A stretch of 64,000 nt of DNA from Gordonia oryzae (GTDB lineage: Bacteria > Actinomycetota > Actinomycetes > Mycobacteriales > Mycobacteriaceae): the NCBI RefSeq assembly GCF_003797185.1, contig NZ_RKMH01000007.1:216596-280595 (forward strand), written 5' to 3'. A program made the position numbers and the translations under genes. The notes below the pieces were generated by a model, which saw only the letters and a program-made list of their open reading frames with translations, did not search any database and was not told where the DNA came from. This document shows, piece by piece, positions 35,480 to 44,880 of the stretch. Within the stretch, counting starts at the first letter, position 1, and each line of letters starts with the position of its first letter.

Positions 35480-37260
35480 GGTGGAGTCATTCCCTTGTTC
35501 GTCACCCCGTTGGTCGAGGTCTCGTTGATCGCAGTGCTGTTCGTCGCATTCCCAGCGGCACATGCCGAATCACCCACGGCAAACAGCGAATTCGACCGCA
35601 GCTCACCGAGGACGTCCCCGAGTGCCTGCGGTCCGGAGACGGCGACGCCCGGGATCAGACTCATGAGCGCGGTCGTCAGCGCCGAGTCTGCGTCCGGTAG
35701 CGCGCTCGCCATCGTGTCGGTGATCGCCGAGAGCACCCCGAAGGTCACCTTGGTGCCGCTGTGACTCACCGCCACCGCATCCGGCGCGGCGTTCGCGGCC
35801 GCAGCGACGAGTTCGGGGATCGACAGCGAATGATATCCGTGGTCGGCCGCGTCGAGCGCGGCCTGCACCTCGGTGTCGGTGGCGATGGAGATGTCGTCGA
35901 CGAGCACCTGCGGGTTCTCGGCGACTTCGGTGAGCACCCGCAGATACCGTTGCGCATGCAGCTCAACCGAACTGCGGTTATACAGATCCTTGGCGTAGAT
36001 CAGTTGACCCTTCATCACATCGGAGTCCTTCGTGCCAGGTGTTGCGTGCGGATCGTCGGGGAAGAGTGTCAATTGCAGATCCACCTTCGCCGGAACCAAT
36101 TGTTCGGACACCGGGGTGATGGTCAGGTCGGCCACATCCACTGTCGGGAAAGCGAAGTTCTGATACGCGAACATTACCTGATAGATCGGGTGATGGCTGG
36201 TCGCCGGCGCCGACACCACCGACGACACGATGGAGTCGAAGGGGATGTCGGCGTTGGCCATGTCCGTGAGGTCATCGTGGCGAACCCGTTGCAGCAGTTC
36301 GGCGAACTTCTCTTCCTCGCGGATCTGGGTACGCAGGGCCAGGGTGTTGACGAACATCCCGATCACGCCGTCGAGCTCGGCCTGTTCGCGACCTGCGAAC
36401 GGCGTGCCGATGACGATGTCGCGCTGCGCCGTGAGGCGGCTGAGTAGCACCGCGAAGGCCGCGTGCATGACCATGAAGAGGGTGGCATTGTTCTGTCGGG
36501 CAACGGCATCGAGCCTGACGACGAGTTCAGCGGGAATCTCGAAGACGATCTCGTCGCCGGCGAACGTCGGTACACGCGGCCGCACCCGGTCGGTCGGCAA
36601 CTCGAGCCTCGCCGGCGCACCGGCCAGCCGCCCGGTCCAGTAGTCCAGCTGGCGCGCCGCCTCGGTCCGGCCATCAGGGCCTTGTGCGTGAAGCCAATCA
36701 TGGTGCCACACAGCATAATCTGCGTACTGTGCAGCGAGCGGTCCCCACGCCGGTGCAGTGCCGCTCACCCGCGCGGTGTATGCGGTCATGAAATCGGTGG
36801 CCAGTGGCATCATCGATGCGCCGTCGGCGGCGATGTGGTGCACCACGAAGACCAGGATGTGGTCGTCGGGGGCGACCGCCAGCAGCGCCAGCCGCAGTGG
36901 TGGCCCGGCCGTGACATCGAACCCGCGACCGGTGACCGTCGCGATCTCTGCATCGACATCATCTCGAATCTCACGCACCGACCGTTCGATGCGCGTCAGC
37001 GCGTCCTCGGGCTCGAGCACGAGTTGTACCGGCTCACCGTCGAACATCGGATACATCGTCCGCAACGTCTCGTGCCGGCTCACCAGGTCCGCGAAGGCAT
37101 CATCGACGCCCGCCCGCTCGAGTGCTCCGAACAATCGGAGCGCGATCGCCACGTTGTACACCGGCGATGCGGGATCGGCACGATTGACCAGCCACATGCC
37201 GCGCTGGACGGCCGACAATGGCACACTCGCGCCGCGCTCGGCTGCGGCCAGCACCGGCCG
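35476..37260 (-). other. Orphan C domain of module 3 plus A-like C-terminal tail
   Basis: A complete C domain (PLSAVQRGMW, HHIAADGAS, GMFVNTLALRT) ends the first subunit and should condense Ser2 with the Thr loaded on the N-terminal A-T unit of the second subunit. The tail after about 35,930 starts like an A domain (PELVAAAANAAPDAVAVSHS), then diverges and ends at MTPP. Its partner, the N terminus of the second subunit, also opens with an unfinished A-like edge. This pairing could mark an old break or a docking surface. Confidence 0.8.
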
Positions 37261-40200
37261 ATGATGTGGGGTATCCATTCCGCGCACATGCTGTGCGGCC
37301 TCGCGGACCGACGGCGCGTCGAACACCGCCGCCAGCGGGACCTTGATTCCGAGTTCAGCGGACAATCGCGCGGCAACCTTGGTGGCGCTGAGGGAGTTTC
37401 CGCCGAGATCGAAGAATGACTCGGTGACGCTGACCTTCTCGACACCGAGGACCTCGGCAAAGACCGACCCGATGATCCGTTCGGTTTCGGTGCTCGGGCC
37501 GACGAACGGAGCGGTGGCCAGAACCGGATCGGGCAGTGCACGACGATCGACCTTGCCCGCCGAGTTGAGCGGCATCTGCTCCATCGGCATCCAGATCGTC
37601 GGCACCATGAACTCCGGCAGGTGCTCGGCGAGGTGGGCCGCGACGGTGTCGGGCGCCACGGTGTCGGGCGAATAGTAGGCGACCAGGTTCTGACCGGCGG
37701 CCAACTCGATCACCGTTGCCGCAGCGTGCACGACACCGGCGACGTTGACCAGCGCGGCCTCGATCTCGCCAAGCTCGAGGCGCTGTCCGCGAAGCTTCAC
37801 CTGGAAGTCGTTGCGCCCCAGATATTCGATGTCGCCCGCGGTGTTCCACCGCGCCAGGTCACCGGTGCGGTACAGACGCGATCCCGGAGGTCCGAACGGG
37901 TCCGCCACGAACCGCTCCGCCGTGAGCCTGCCCTGTGCGGCGTATCCACGGGCGAGCTGGACGCCACCGAGATACAACTCGCCGGGGACACCTACCGGGA
38001 GCGGTCGCAGCCGGCGATCGAGGATGAACGTGGTGGTGTTGGCGACGGGCCGCCCGATCGGGATCGCCGTATCGGTGGCGCCGACGTGATACTCGGTGAC
38101 GTCGACCGCGGCCTCGGTGGGACCGTACAGGTTGTGTAATCCCAGGCCGGGCAGCGCGGAGCGCACCGACCGCGCGGTCGGCGCCGCAAGGGCCTCCCCC
38201 GAGGTGAACATCAGTCGCAGCGAACTCAATTCGGCCATCCGAGTCGGTCCGGTCACGTCGGCGAACGTCGACATCATCGACGGCACGAAGTGCACCGTGG
38301 TGACGCCCTCGGATTCGATCAGCGATGCCAGATACTCCGGGTCGCCATGACGTCCGGGTTCGGCGATGACCAGACCGGCACCGACCATGAACGGCCAGAA
38401 GAGCTCCCACACCGACACGTCGAAGGTAATGGGCGTCTTGTGCAACACCACATCGGACGTGCTCAGCGGGTAGTGCCGTTGCATCCATTCGAGCCGATTG
38501 ACGATTGCCTGATGGGAGACGGTGACGCCCTTGGGTTTTCCGGTCGATCCGGAGGTGAAGATGGTGTAGGCGGCGTGATCGGGCAACAGCGGCGCGATCA
38601 GCTCGTCGGTCGTCACCGGGGCAACCGCGTGTTCGAGCGGCGCCGAAGCATCCACCGTGTGCACCCAGACGCGGTCGCCGAGGCCGGAGACGACGGTCGG
38701 GAGCGCACCGGGACCGACGAGCACCGTGCCCACGCCGGCCATCTCGACCATGTACTCACCGCGGTCGAGCGGGGCTTCGGGATCGAGCGGGACGTACTGT
38801 CCACCGGCCGTGATCACCGCATGTAGCGCGACCAACAGCTCGACCGACCTCGGGATGCACACGGCCACAGCCACGTCGGGGCCGACTCCGAGACCGATCA
38901 GCTCCCTGGCCACGCTGTTGACGCGGTCGGCGAATTCGCGGTACGACACTCGCCGACCGTCGTGGACGAGCGCCGTGGCGCGCCGCTCGGACGCCGAGAC
39001 CGCCGGCAGCAGAGGCCGGGTGATCTTCTCGGAGTATCCCCTCGACCAGCCCGCGACGACGTCCACTTCCGAATCCGGGAACCAGAACAACTCGTCGAGC
39101 GGCCGCTCCTGCGTCTCCTCCAGCGTCGCGGCCATGCGGTCCAGGATGTCGTGCAAGTAGTGGCTGAAGCGCTCGATCGTGCTGTGGTCGAAGAGCTCTC
39201 GGGAGTAGCAGAAGGACAACGAGATTTGCTTGGAGTGGGCGGCAATCGGACCGAACTCGATCACGTTGAGCGAGAGGTCGTACTTGGCGAACGGCGGGCG
39301 GGCGTCGATCAACCCCAGTCCCGACTCCGCATCCAGCCGGCCCACCACCTGATCGTGCTGCATGACCAGTTCCACCTGGAACAGCGGCGAGTGCGACCGG
39401 GATCGCCGGGCCCCCACCGCATTCACCACCTGCTCGAAGGGGACGTCGCCATGACCGAGCGCCTGCGCGCGAGTGTGATGAGCCGAGGCGAGGAGGTCGG
39501 TGAGACCATCGGCGGGCTGCACTCGGGTGCGCAGCACCACGGTGTTGACGAACATCCCGACGAGATCCGCCAATTCCGGTTCGTCACGACCAGCGATGGC
39601 GGTGCCGATGGCGATGTCCTCGCCACCGCTGAGCCGCGACAGCAGCAGCGCGAGCGCCGAGTGGAAGACCGCGAACAAGGTAACACCGTGATGCGCGGCC
39701 AGGGCATGCAGCCGCTCGACGGTTTGTGCGTCGAGCATCGTGTCGACGTAGCCGCCGGCGCCCGTGGGACGCGTGGGCCGCCGGCGGTCGGTCGGCAGCC
39801 CGATGAGCTCCGGCATGCCCTGAAGTTCCTTGCGCCAGAAGGCGATCTGACGACCCATCACCGAGTCGGCATCGGCCTCCTCCCCCAGCACCGAACGCTG
39901 CCACACGGCGAAGTCGGCGAACTGCACCGGCAGCGACGGCCACTCGGGGGCCTGCCCCTGAACTCGGGCGGCGTACGCGGTCAACAGGTCGGTGATCAAT
40001 GGCCCGAGGGAGGCGCCGTCGGCCGCAATGTGATGGACGACGACGACCAGCACGTGATCGACGATGCCACCGGCCGTCGCTCCAGCGGCACTGTCCGCAG
40101 AGTCGAATACCGCGAGCAACCGAATTCGCAGCGGCCAGTCCGTGGTGACGTCGAAACCGGTCACCGACAGGTCTGCGATCCGGGCGTCGACGGTACAAGC

Positions 40201-43200
40201 GTCGACCGTCTCCACCCCGAAAACACCTGTAGCAGTGACATCGTCGATCTCGCCGATGGACTGGAAGGTCTCGCCGTCGTCATCGGGGAAGATCGTCCGC
40301 AACGGCTCGTGGCGGGAGACAAGGTCACCGACGGCGGCGGCGAGGGCATCCGCGTCGACGTCGCTGCCGAGTCGCACCGCACCCGGGATGTTGTAGGCCC
40401 CCGAAGCCGGATCGAGCCGATTGATGAACCAGAGACGTTGCTGGCTCAGCGACAACGGGATAGCCACCGGCCGCTCGATCTGCCCACAGAGCGGGAGCGC
40501 AACGGCGTCCTGCGTCGGCACCGCTGCGGCGACGATCTCGGCGAGCGTGCCCGCTTCGAATAGGTCGGCCAACGACACCGACAGCCGCGCCACGCTGCGC
40601 AACCGCGAGACGATGCGAGCGGCGGTCAGCGAATCGGCGCCGAGTGCAAAGATGTTGTCGTGCATGCCGATGGGCGTCACATCCAGGACGTCACCGATGA
40701 CCGAGGCGACGGCGATCTCCCGCGCGGTGGACGGTGCGACGAAGGCGACCCGCTCATCACGGGCAAACTGCGGCGTCGGCAGGGCGCGGCGATCGAGTTT
40801 CCCGTTGGCGGTGATCGGCAGTTCGTCGATCAGCACCACGAGGTCGGGGACCATATAGGTGGGCACCGCCGCCCGTACCGCATCGCGGATCGAGGACTCG
40901 TCGAGGCCCGCAGCGGGATCGGCCACCGCGTATCCGATCAGTTTGGTGCCACCGGGATTTCGGGCGTCGAGGACCACGGCGGCCGCAGCGGTGACGCCGC
41001 CGACGGACCGCAGAGCGGTCTCGACCTCACCGAGTTCCACCCGGAACCCACGCAATTGCACCTGAGTGTCGGCCCGGCCCAGATACTGGACGTCGTCACC
41101 GACGCGGCGGCCGAGATCGCCCGACCGGTACAGCCGAGCGCCACTGCCGTGGGGGTCGGCGACGAATCGGCTCGCGGTGAGCGCCGCACGATTGCGGTAC
41201 CCCAGGGCCAATTGCTCACCGACCACGTAGATTTCACCGATTGCGCCCTCGGGAGTCGGTTGGAGACGGTTGTCGAGGATGCGCAGCCCCAACGTGGACA
41301 ACGGTTGCCCGATCAAGCTGCCACTCTCGCCCCGCACCAACTCGGGATCGAGTCGACGGGATGTCACGTGCACAGTGGTCTCGGTGATCCCGTACATGTT
41401 GACCAGAGCGACGTCGTCACCGAAGTCGTCATACCAGCGCTCGACCTCGTCGAACCGAAGCTCCTCGCCACCGAAGACCATGTACCGCAACGACAACGGG
41501 GTCGGTGCGCGTCGACGCGCCTCGGCCAGGACGCCGAAAGCCGACGGCGTCAGCGAGACGACCGTGACGTTCTCGCGCGCGAGCACCTCCAGGAACTCGA
41601 CGGGCGCACGCGCGACCTGACGATCCACGATCACCGCCCGCCCCCCGGTGAGGAGCGGACCGAACATCTCCCAGACGGAGAAGTCGAACGCATAGGAGTG
41701 GAACACCGACCACACATCGTCGGCACCGAAATCGAATTGCTCCAGCGCCGCGTCGAGCAGTGCGATCACGTTGCGGTGGGTGATCTCGACACCCTTGGGT
41801 CGGCCGGTCGAACCCGAGGTATAGATGACATAGGCGAGCGTGTCGTCGGATACCGCGGGCGGTACGGGCACGGCCGCGCCCTCGGAGATCAGCTGGTCGA
41901 CCGAAACCACCGGGAACGTTCCACTCCAGTCCGGTCGCGAGTCGTCGTCGACGATGACACACACCGGAGCCGCGTCACCGACGATGAATGCGAGGCGGTC
42001 GACGGGGTTGCTGGTGTCCAGCGGCAGATATGCCGCACCATCGGTGAGCACCCCCAGAATGGCCGCGACCAGCGTCGCGTGGCGTGCCGTGGCCACGCCC
42101 ACCAGATCGCCGGGCCCGACGCCGCGGGCCCTCAGGGCCGCAGCCACCGCGGCCGCTTGCGCCCCGAGTTCGCGATAGGTGACGGTGACCCCGCGCGCGT
42201 CGGTCACCGCAGGCCGATCCGGATGGCCTCGCGCAACCTCGTCGAATCGGGAGACGATCGTCGCCGGCTCGCCCGAGCCGTGGACTGCGGGTTCGGGCAA
42301 ATCAGCCAGCATCGCCCGATCAGCGGGCGTCAACATCTCGATGGCGCCGACGGGCCGATCGAGGGACTCCGAGGCCAGGCAGTTGTCGAGGAAGTACAGG
42401 AAGCGAGCGTGATGGGCGTCGAGTTCAGCCTGGGTGTAGAGGCCCGGATTGCCGTGGAGGTCGACGACCAGCGGCGCTGTGGGCCCCGACTGATACATGT
42501 TGATCAGCAGATCCTCGAGAATTCCCGACGTCAGGATCCGATAGTCGGATTCGGTGCCGTCGATGGCGACCGGCTCATCGAAGAAGACCATGTTGATCGC
42601 CGGGCCGAAGGAGGTCGAACTGGCGTCGAGTCCGGCGTCGCGCCGGATGTCGTCGGACCGATATCGCTGGTGGCGCAGCGCTCCGGTCAGCTCGAGCTGG
42701 GTAATGGCGATGAGATCGCGGACCGACTTGCTCTGCGGATCGCGCAGTCGGATCGGCACGATGTTGGACACCATGCCGCCCGACCGCTTGATCTTGGCGT
42801 TGGTGCGCCCGGTGATCGGCAGGCTCATCACGATGTCGTCGTTGGCCGTCACCCGCGACAGGTAGGCGCCGAACGCGGCGGTGAGCAGCACGGCAATCGA
42901 GCTGTTGCACTCCGTGGCCAGGGCCTCCAGGCGGTGTTGCGAGGCGGGCTGGAGTTCTTGACTCGACACGACGTTGGCGAACGAGAGCGGCGCCACCGCC
43001 GCCGACCGCGTCGAGAGCGTAACCCTCTCGGGGAGGTCGACGACCCGCTCGAGCCAGTGCGCGCGATCGGTGTCGCGTCGGCTGCTGCTCTGGTAGCTCT
43101 GCTCGTACTCGACGATCTCGGCCATCGTGGCGAGCTGCTTGTCGTCAGGAACCCGGCCGCGCCGGATCGCGTTGTACCGATCGACGGTCCGTCGTACCCC

Positions 43201-43764
43201 GGTGAGCGCGGCGTAACCGTCCAGAACGATGTGGTGGGCACGGTTGTAGAAGAACGTTCGCCCGTCGCCGACCTGCAGAATTGCGGCAATGACGAACTGG
43301 TCGTTGAGCAGGTCGACCGGTCGCTGGTACTCCGCGCGCATCCACGCCAGTGCCGCATCGGCTGGGTCCGGTTCCGCGCGGAAGTCGAGGATGTCGACCT
43401 GCTGGTCGAAATCGAGGTCGACGAACTGCATCGGCACACCGTCGACCTCGGCGAGGCGCGTGTACGGCGACTCCAGGTGCTTACCGACGTGAATGGTGCA
43501 CTCGGCGAGTAGCTCGATGTCGAGTCCCCCCGGAGGATGACGGATGTCGAGGTACTGGGCGATGTTGACCGAGTAGTCCGGTGCCAGCGACTCGGCGAAC
43601 CACATGCCGCGCTGAGCCGCGGTCAGCGGCAGGTAGTGCAACGGGGTCTCCGCTGCGACCTGCGCTTTCGCACGATGCTCGGCGATTGCCACCTGTACCG
43701 ACACCTCTCGTTTCCGACTATCACCCATCGGGCCGTGAGTCCCGACCTGAATTGCACGGACCAT
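35476..43764 (-). CDS. Nonribosomal peptide synthetase, first subunit (C-A-T-C-A-T-C)
   Basis: Starts the assembly line. Domains: starter-type C (about residues 40-470, HHIVLDG), A (A3 core near residue 655, code DFWSVGMVHK = Thr), T (LGADSL, Ser1045), C (HHIAADGAS near residue 1245), A (A3 core near 1740, code DVWHFSLVDK = Ser), T (GGNSL, Ser2124), C (HHIAADGAS near 2312). A ~150-residue tail follows, beginning with an A-domain-like edge (NAAPDAVAVSHSGTKVTFGVL) that never becomes an A domain and ending in a Ser/Thr/Asn-rich stretch. The start is uncertain: ATG at 43,764 has no clear ribosome site, whereas GTG at 43,704 (codon 21) is preceded by GGAAACGAGAG. The stop overlaps the next NRPS start by 4 bp. 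No acyl-CoA ligase or MbtH-like gene is visible nearby. Confidence 0.95.
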   Translation of the reverse strand: MVRAIQVGTHGPMGDSRKREVSVQVAIAEHRAKAQVAAETPLHYLPLTAAQRGMWFAESLAPDYSVNIAQYLDIRHPPGGLDIELLAECTIHVGKHLESPYTRLAEVDGVPMQFVDLDFDQQVDILDFRAEPDPADAALAWMRAEYQRPVDLLNDQFVIAAILQVGDGRTFFYNRAHHIVLDGYAALTGVRRTVDRYNAIRRGRVPDDKQLATMAEIVEYEQSYQSSSRRDTDRAHWLERVVDLPERVTLSTRSAAVAPLSFANVVSSQELQPASQHRLEALATECNSSIAVLLTAAFGAYLSRVTANDDIVMSLPITGRTNAKIKRSGGMVSNIVPIRLRDPQSKSVRDLIAITQLELTGALRHQRYRSDDIRRDAGLDASSTSFGPAINMVFFDEPVAIDGTESDYRILTSGILEDLLINMYQSGPTAPLVVDLHGNPGLYTQAELDAHHARFLYFLDNCLASESLDRPVGAIEMLTPADRAMLADLPEPAVHGSGEPATIVSRFDEVARGHPDRPAVTDARGVTVTYRELGAQAAAVAAALRARGVGPGDLVGVATARHATLVAAILGVLTDGAAYLPLDTSNPVDRLAFIVGDAAPVCVIVDDDSRPDWSGTFPVVSVDQLISEGAAVPVPPAVSDDTLAYVIYTSGSTGRPKGVEITHRNVIALLDAALEQFDFGADDVWSVFHSYAFDFSVWEMFGPLLTGGRAVIVDRQVARAPVEFLEVLARENVTVVSLTPSAFGVLAEARRRAPTPLSLRYMVFGGEELRFDEVERWYDDFGDDVALVNMYGITETTVHVTSRRLDPELVRGESGSLIGQPLSTLGLRILDNRLQPTPEGAIGEIYVVGEQLALGYRNRAALTASRFVADPHGSGARLYRSGDLGRRVGDDVQYLGRADTQVQLRGFRVELGEVETALRSVGGVTAAAAVVLDARNPGGTKLIGYAVADPAAGLDESSIRDAVRAAVPTYMVPDLVVLIDELPITANGKLDRRALPTPQFARDERVAFVAPSTAREIAVASVIGDVLDVTPIGMHDNIFALGADSLTAARIVSRLRSVARLSVSLADLFEAGTLAEIVAAAVPTQDAVALPLCGQIERPVAIPLSLSQQRLWFINRLDPASGAYNIPGAVRLGSDVDADALAAAVGDLVSRHEPLRTIFPDDDGETFQSIGEIDDVTATGVFGVETVDACTVDARIADLSVTGFDVTTDWPLRIRLLAVFDSADSAAGATAGGIVDHVLVVVVHHIAADGASLGPLITDLLTAYAARVQGQAPEWPSLPVQFADFAVWQRSVLGEEADADSVMGRQIAFWRKELQGMPELIGLPTDRRRPTRPTGAGGYVDTMLDAQTVERLHALAAHHGVTLFAVFHSALALLLSRLSGGEDIAIGTAIAGRDEPELADLVGMFVNTVVLRTRVQPADGLTDLLASAHHTRAQALGHGDVPFEQVVNAVGARRSRSHSPLFQVELVMQHDQVVGRLDAESGLGLIDARPPFAKYDLSLNVIEFGPIAAHSKQISLSFCYSRELFDHSTIERFSHYLHDILDRMAATLEETQERPLDELFWFPDSEVDVVAGWSRGYSEKITRPLLPAVSASERRATALVHDGRRVSYREFADRVNSVARELIGLGVGPDVAVAVCIPRSVELLVALHAVITAGGQYVPLDPEAPLDRGEYMVEMAGVGTVLVGPGALPTVVSGLGDRVWVHTVDASAPLEHAVAPVTTDELIAPLLPDHAAYTIFTSGSTGKPKGVTVSHQAIVNRLEWMQRHYPLSTSDVVLHKTPITFDVSVWELFWPFMVGAGLVIAEPGRHGDPEYLASLIESEGVTTVHFVPSMMSTFADVTGPTRMAELSSLRLMFTSGEALAAPTARSVRSALPGLGLHNLYGPTEAAVDVTEYHVGATDTAIPIGRPVANTTTFILDRRLRPLPVGVPGELYLGGVQLARGYAAQGRLTAERFVADPFGPPGSRLYRTGDLARWNTAGDIEYLGRNDFQVKLRGQRLELGEIEAALVNVAGVVHAAATVIELAAGQNLVAYYSPDTVAPDTVAAHLAEHLPEFMVPTIWMPMEQMPLNSAGKVDRRALPDPVLATAPFVGPSTETERIIGSVFAEVLGVEKVSVTESFFDLGGNSLSATKVAARLSAELGIKVPLAAVFDAPSVREAAQHVRGMDTPHHRPVLAAAERGASVPLSAVQRGMWLVNRADPASPVYNVAIALRLFGALERAGVDDAFADLVSRHETLRTMYPMFDGEPVQLVLEPEDALTRIERSVREIRDDVDAEIATVTGRGFDVTAGPPLRLALLAVAPDDHILVFVVHHIAADGASMMPLATDFMTAYTARVSGTAPAWGPLAAQYADYAVWHHDWLHAQGPDGRTEAARQLDYWTGRLAGAPARLELPTDRVRPRVPTFAGDEIVFEIPAELVVRLDAVARQNNATLFMVMHAAFAVLLSRLTAQRDIVIGTPFAGREQAELDGVIGMFVNTLALRTQIREEEKFAELLQRVRHDDLTDMANADIPFDSIVSSVVSAPATSHHPIYQVMFAYQNFAFPTVDVADLTITPVSEQLVPAKVDLQLTLFPDDPHATPGTKDSDVMKGQLIYAKDLYNRSSVELHAQRYLRVLTEVAENPQVLVDDISIATDTEVQAALDAADHGYHSLSIPELVAAAANAAPDAVAVSHSGTKVTFGVLSAITDTMASALPDADSALTTALMSLIPGVAVSGPQALGDVLGELRSNSLFAVGDSACAAGNATNSTAINETSTNGVTNKGMTPP
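37260..40480 (-). other. NRPS module 2: C-A-T (Ser)
   Basis: The C domain has PLSLSQQRLWF and HHIAADGAS. The A domain has FDVSVWELF, HFVPSMM, FTSGEAL and LYGPTEAAVDV, giving DVWHFSLVDK, the serine code. The T domain FFDLGGNSL has its serine codon at 37,393-37,395. About 60 residues with an unusual sequence (LFWFPDSEVDVVAGWSRGYSE and after) join the C and A domains. Confidence 0.88.
40480..43704 (-). other. NRPS module 1: starter C-A-T (Thr)
   Basis: The C domain begins LTAAQRGMWFAESLAPDYSV and has RAHHIVLDG. The layout resembles C domains that open lipopeptide or siderophore synthetases (EntF-like) and take an acyl or aryl donor instead of a peptidyl one. The A domain code DFWSVGMVHK predicts threonine. 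The carrier motif is ALGADSL, with its serine codon at 40,630-40,632. The donor is inferred from domain position, since no fatty-acyl ligase is present in the window. Confidence 0.75.
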
Positions 43765-44037
43765 TTACATTTCCACGACACGGACTGAACCTCAAAACGA
43801 GCACTCGAGGACTATTGCGGCGGCTCGCGGAAGAGTAACCCGTGAGCGCGGGCCATTTTTTCAATCGCTGACAATTGGGCACGACGTTACGCGATATATC
43901 GCACTGGTCGGCGTACACCGAGCGGAATCGGACGTCACGAGTCGCACCCGGCATACCGTGGTGCATTCGCGACCTCGAATTTGACATGTCTCCTGTGACA
44001 TCACTGTTCGCTTCACCGGCGAACTGTGGGTTTCCTG
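43765..44037 (-). promoter_or_regulatory. Gap between exporter and NRPS genes
   Basis: This 273-bp gap has no convincing gene and is more AT-rich than its surroundings. It holds a perfect 12-bp palindrome GCGATATATCGC at 43,891-43,902 and, reading toward the NRPS, A-rich stretches such as TTGAAAAAATGG. It could hold an NRPS promoter or an operator, but no -35/-10 pair with correct spacing stands out. I saw no terminator hairpin, so read-through from the exporter genes remains possible. Confidence 0.35.
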
Positions 44038-44880
44038 TCATCGGTCCCGCGCAGCTCGCCGATATCCGCGCAAAGCGGGAACAAGCGACACACCGATGAT
44101 CACCACAACCCACACGGCCACCTTGAGGAGATTCTCGGTGAGCGCGCCACCCACAGCGAGTGCGCGCATCGCCTCGATGGCGGGGGTCATGGGTTGATTG
44201 GCGACCACCGGCTGCAGCCATGTGGGGTATGCGCTCACCGGCGAGAACCCAGAGTTGAAAAACATCAGCAAGCTCGATGCCAGTCCCAGGTAGGGCACGA
44301 TCGGGGCACCTGGTCGGGCGTTGACCGCCAAGGCCAGCGTCATCATCGAGAAGGCGGCGCCGTAGGCCAGAGCGACCACGACCAGCCCGATCGCCGGGCC
44401 GAGACCTTGCGTGAAGCGGAAGCCGATGAGAAACCCGGCCCCCAGCAGGATCACAGTCGTGATCAGGATGCGGATCAGCTCGGCGCCTACCCGCGATGAC
44501 ACGTCGGCCGCCCGGTTGATCGGGAGCACGTAGAGACGAGCGAGCAAGCCCGTGGCCCGTTCATGGTTCAGCCTGGTAGCCGACGCGATCGAACCAAACA
44601 TCGCTCCGACCAGGATCACGAGCGGCACGGTGCCGTATGCGCTGTTCTGGCCGGTGGCCGACCCGATCGCATCGCCGAGGACGACCTTGAACATCAGCAT
44701 GCTCAGGGCGGGGAAGATCAGCGCTTGCAGCAGAGTCGGAAAGTCCCGCACGAAGACGACGACCTGCCGGCCGGTGAGCGGCACACTTTGCGACCACCAC
44801 GCCCGGATCGAGCTCTCGTCGGGGACGTGGAGTGCGGGAGGGGCGAAATCGTCGAGACCTCGCGAGCCTTCGGCGCTCAT
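44038..44880 (-). CDS. ABC-2 type transporter permease (DrrC-like)
   Basis: Membrane-spanning half of an ABC exporter, 280 residues from the ATG at 44,880. An N-terminal soluble stretch (WWSQSVPLTGRQVVVFVRDFPT) is followed by about six hydrophobic segments, e.g. ALIFPALSMLMFKVVLGDA, TVPLVILVGAMFGSIAS, IGLVVVALAYGAAFSMMTLA and LLKVAVWVVVIIGVSLVPAL. The motif FNSGFSPVSAYPTWLQPVVANQPMTPA (read in part) is typical of DrrB/DrrC permeases. A longer open frame extends upstream but lacks permease character. The start shares 4 bp (ATGA) with the stop of the other permease, so the two are translationally coupled and probably form a heterodimer with the ATPase encoded upstream. The likely cargo, by location, is the NRPS product. 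Confidence 0.88.
   Translation of the reverse strand: MSAEGSRGLDDFAPPALHVPDESSIRAWWSQSVPLTGRQVVVFVRDFPTLLQALIFPALSMLMFKVVLGDAIGSATGQNSAYGTVPLVILVGAMFGSIASATRLNHERATGLLARLYVLPINRAADVSSRVGAELIRILITTVILLGAGFLIGFRFTQGLGPAIGLVVVALAYGAAFSMMTLALAVNARPGAPIVPYLGLASSLLMFFNSGFSPVSAYPTWLQPVVANQPMTPAIEAMRALAVGGALTENLLKVAVWVVVIIGVSLVPALRGYRRAARDR

Noticed and set aside
43891..43902. 12-bp palindrome GCGATATATCGC as a specific operator
   Set aside because: Perfect 12-bp palindromes are expected more than ten times by chance in a 64-kb window; kept only as a note in the gap description.
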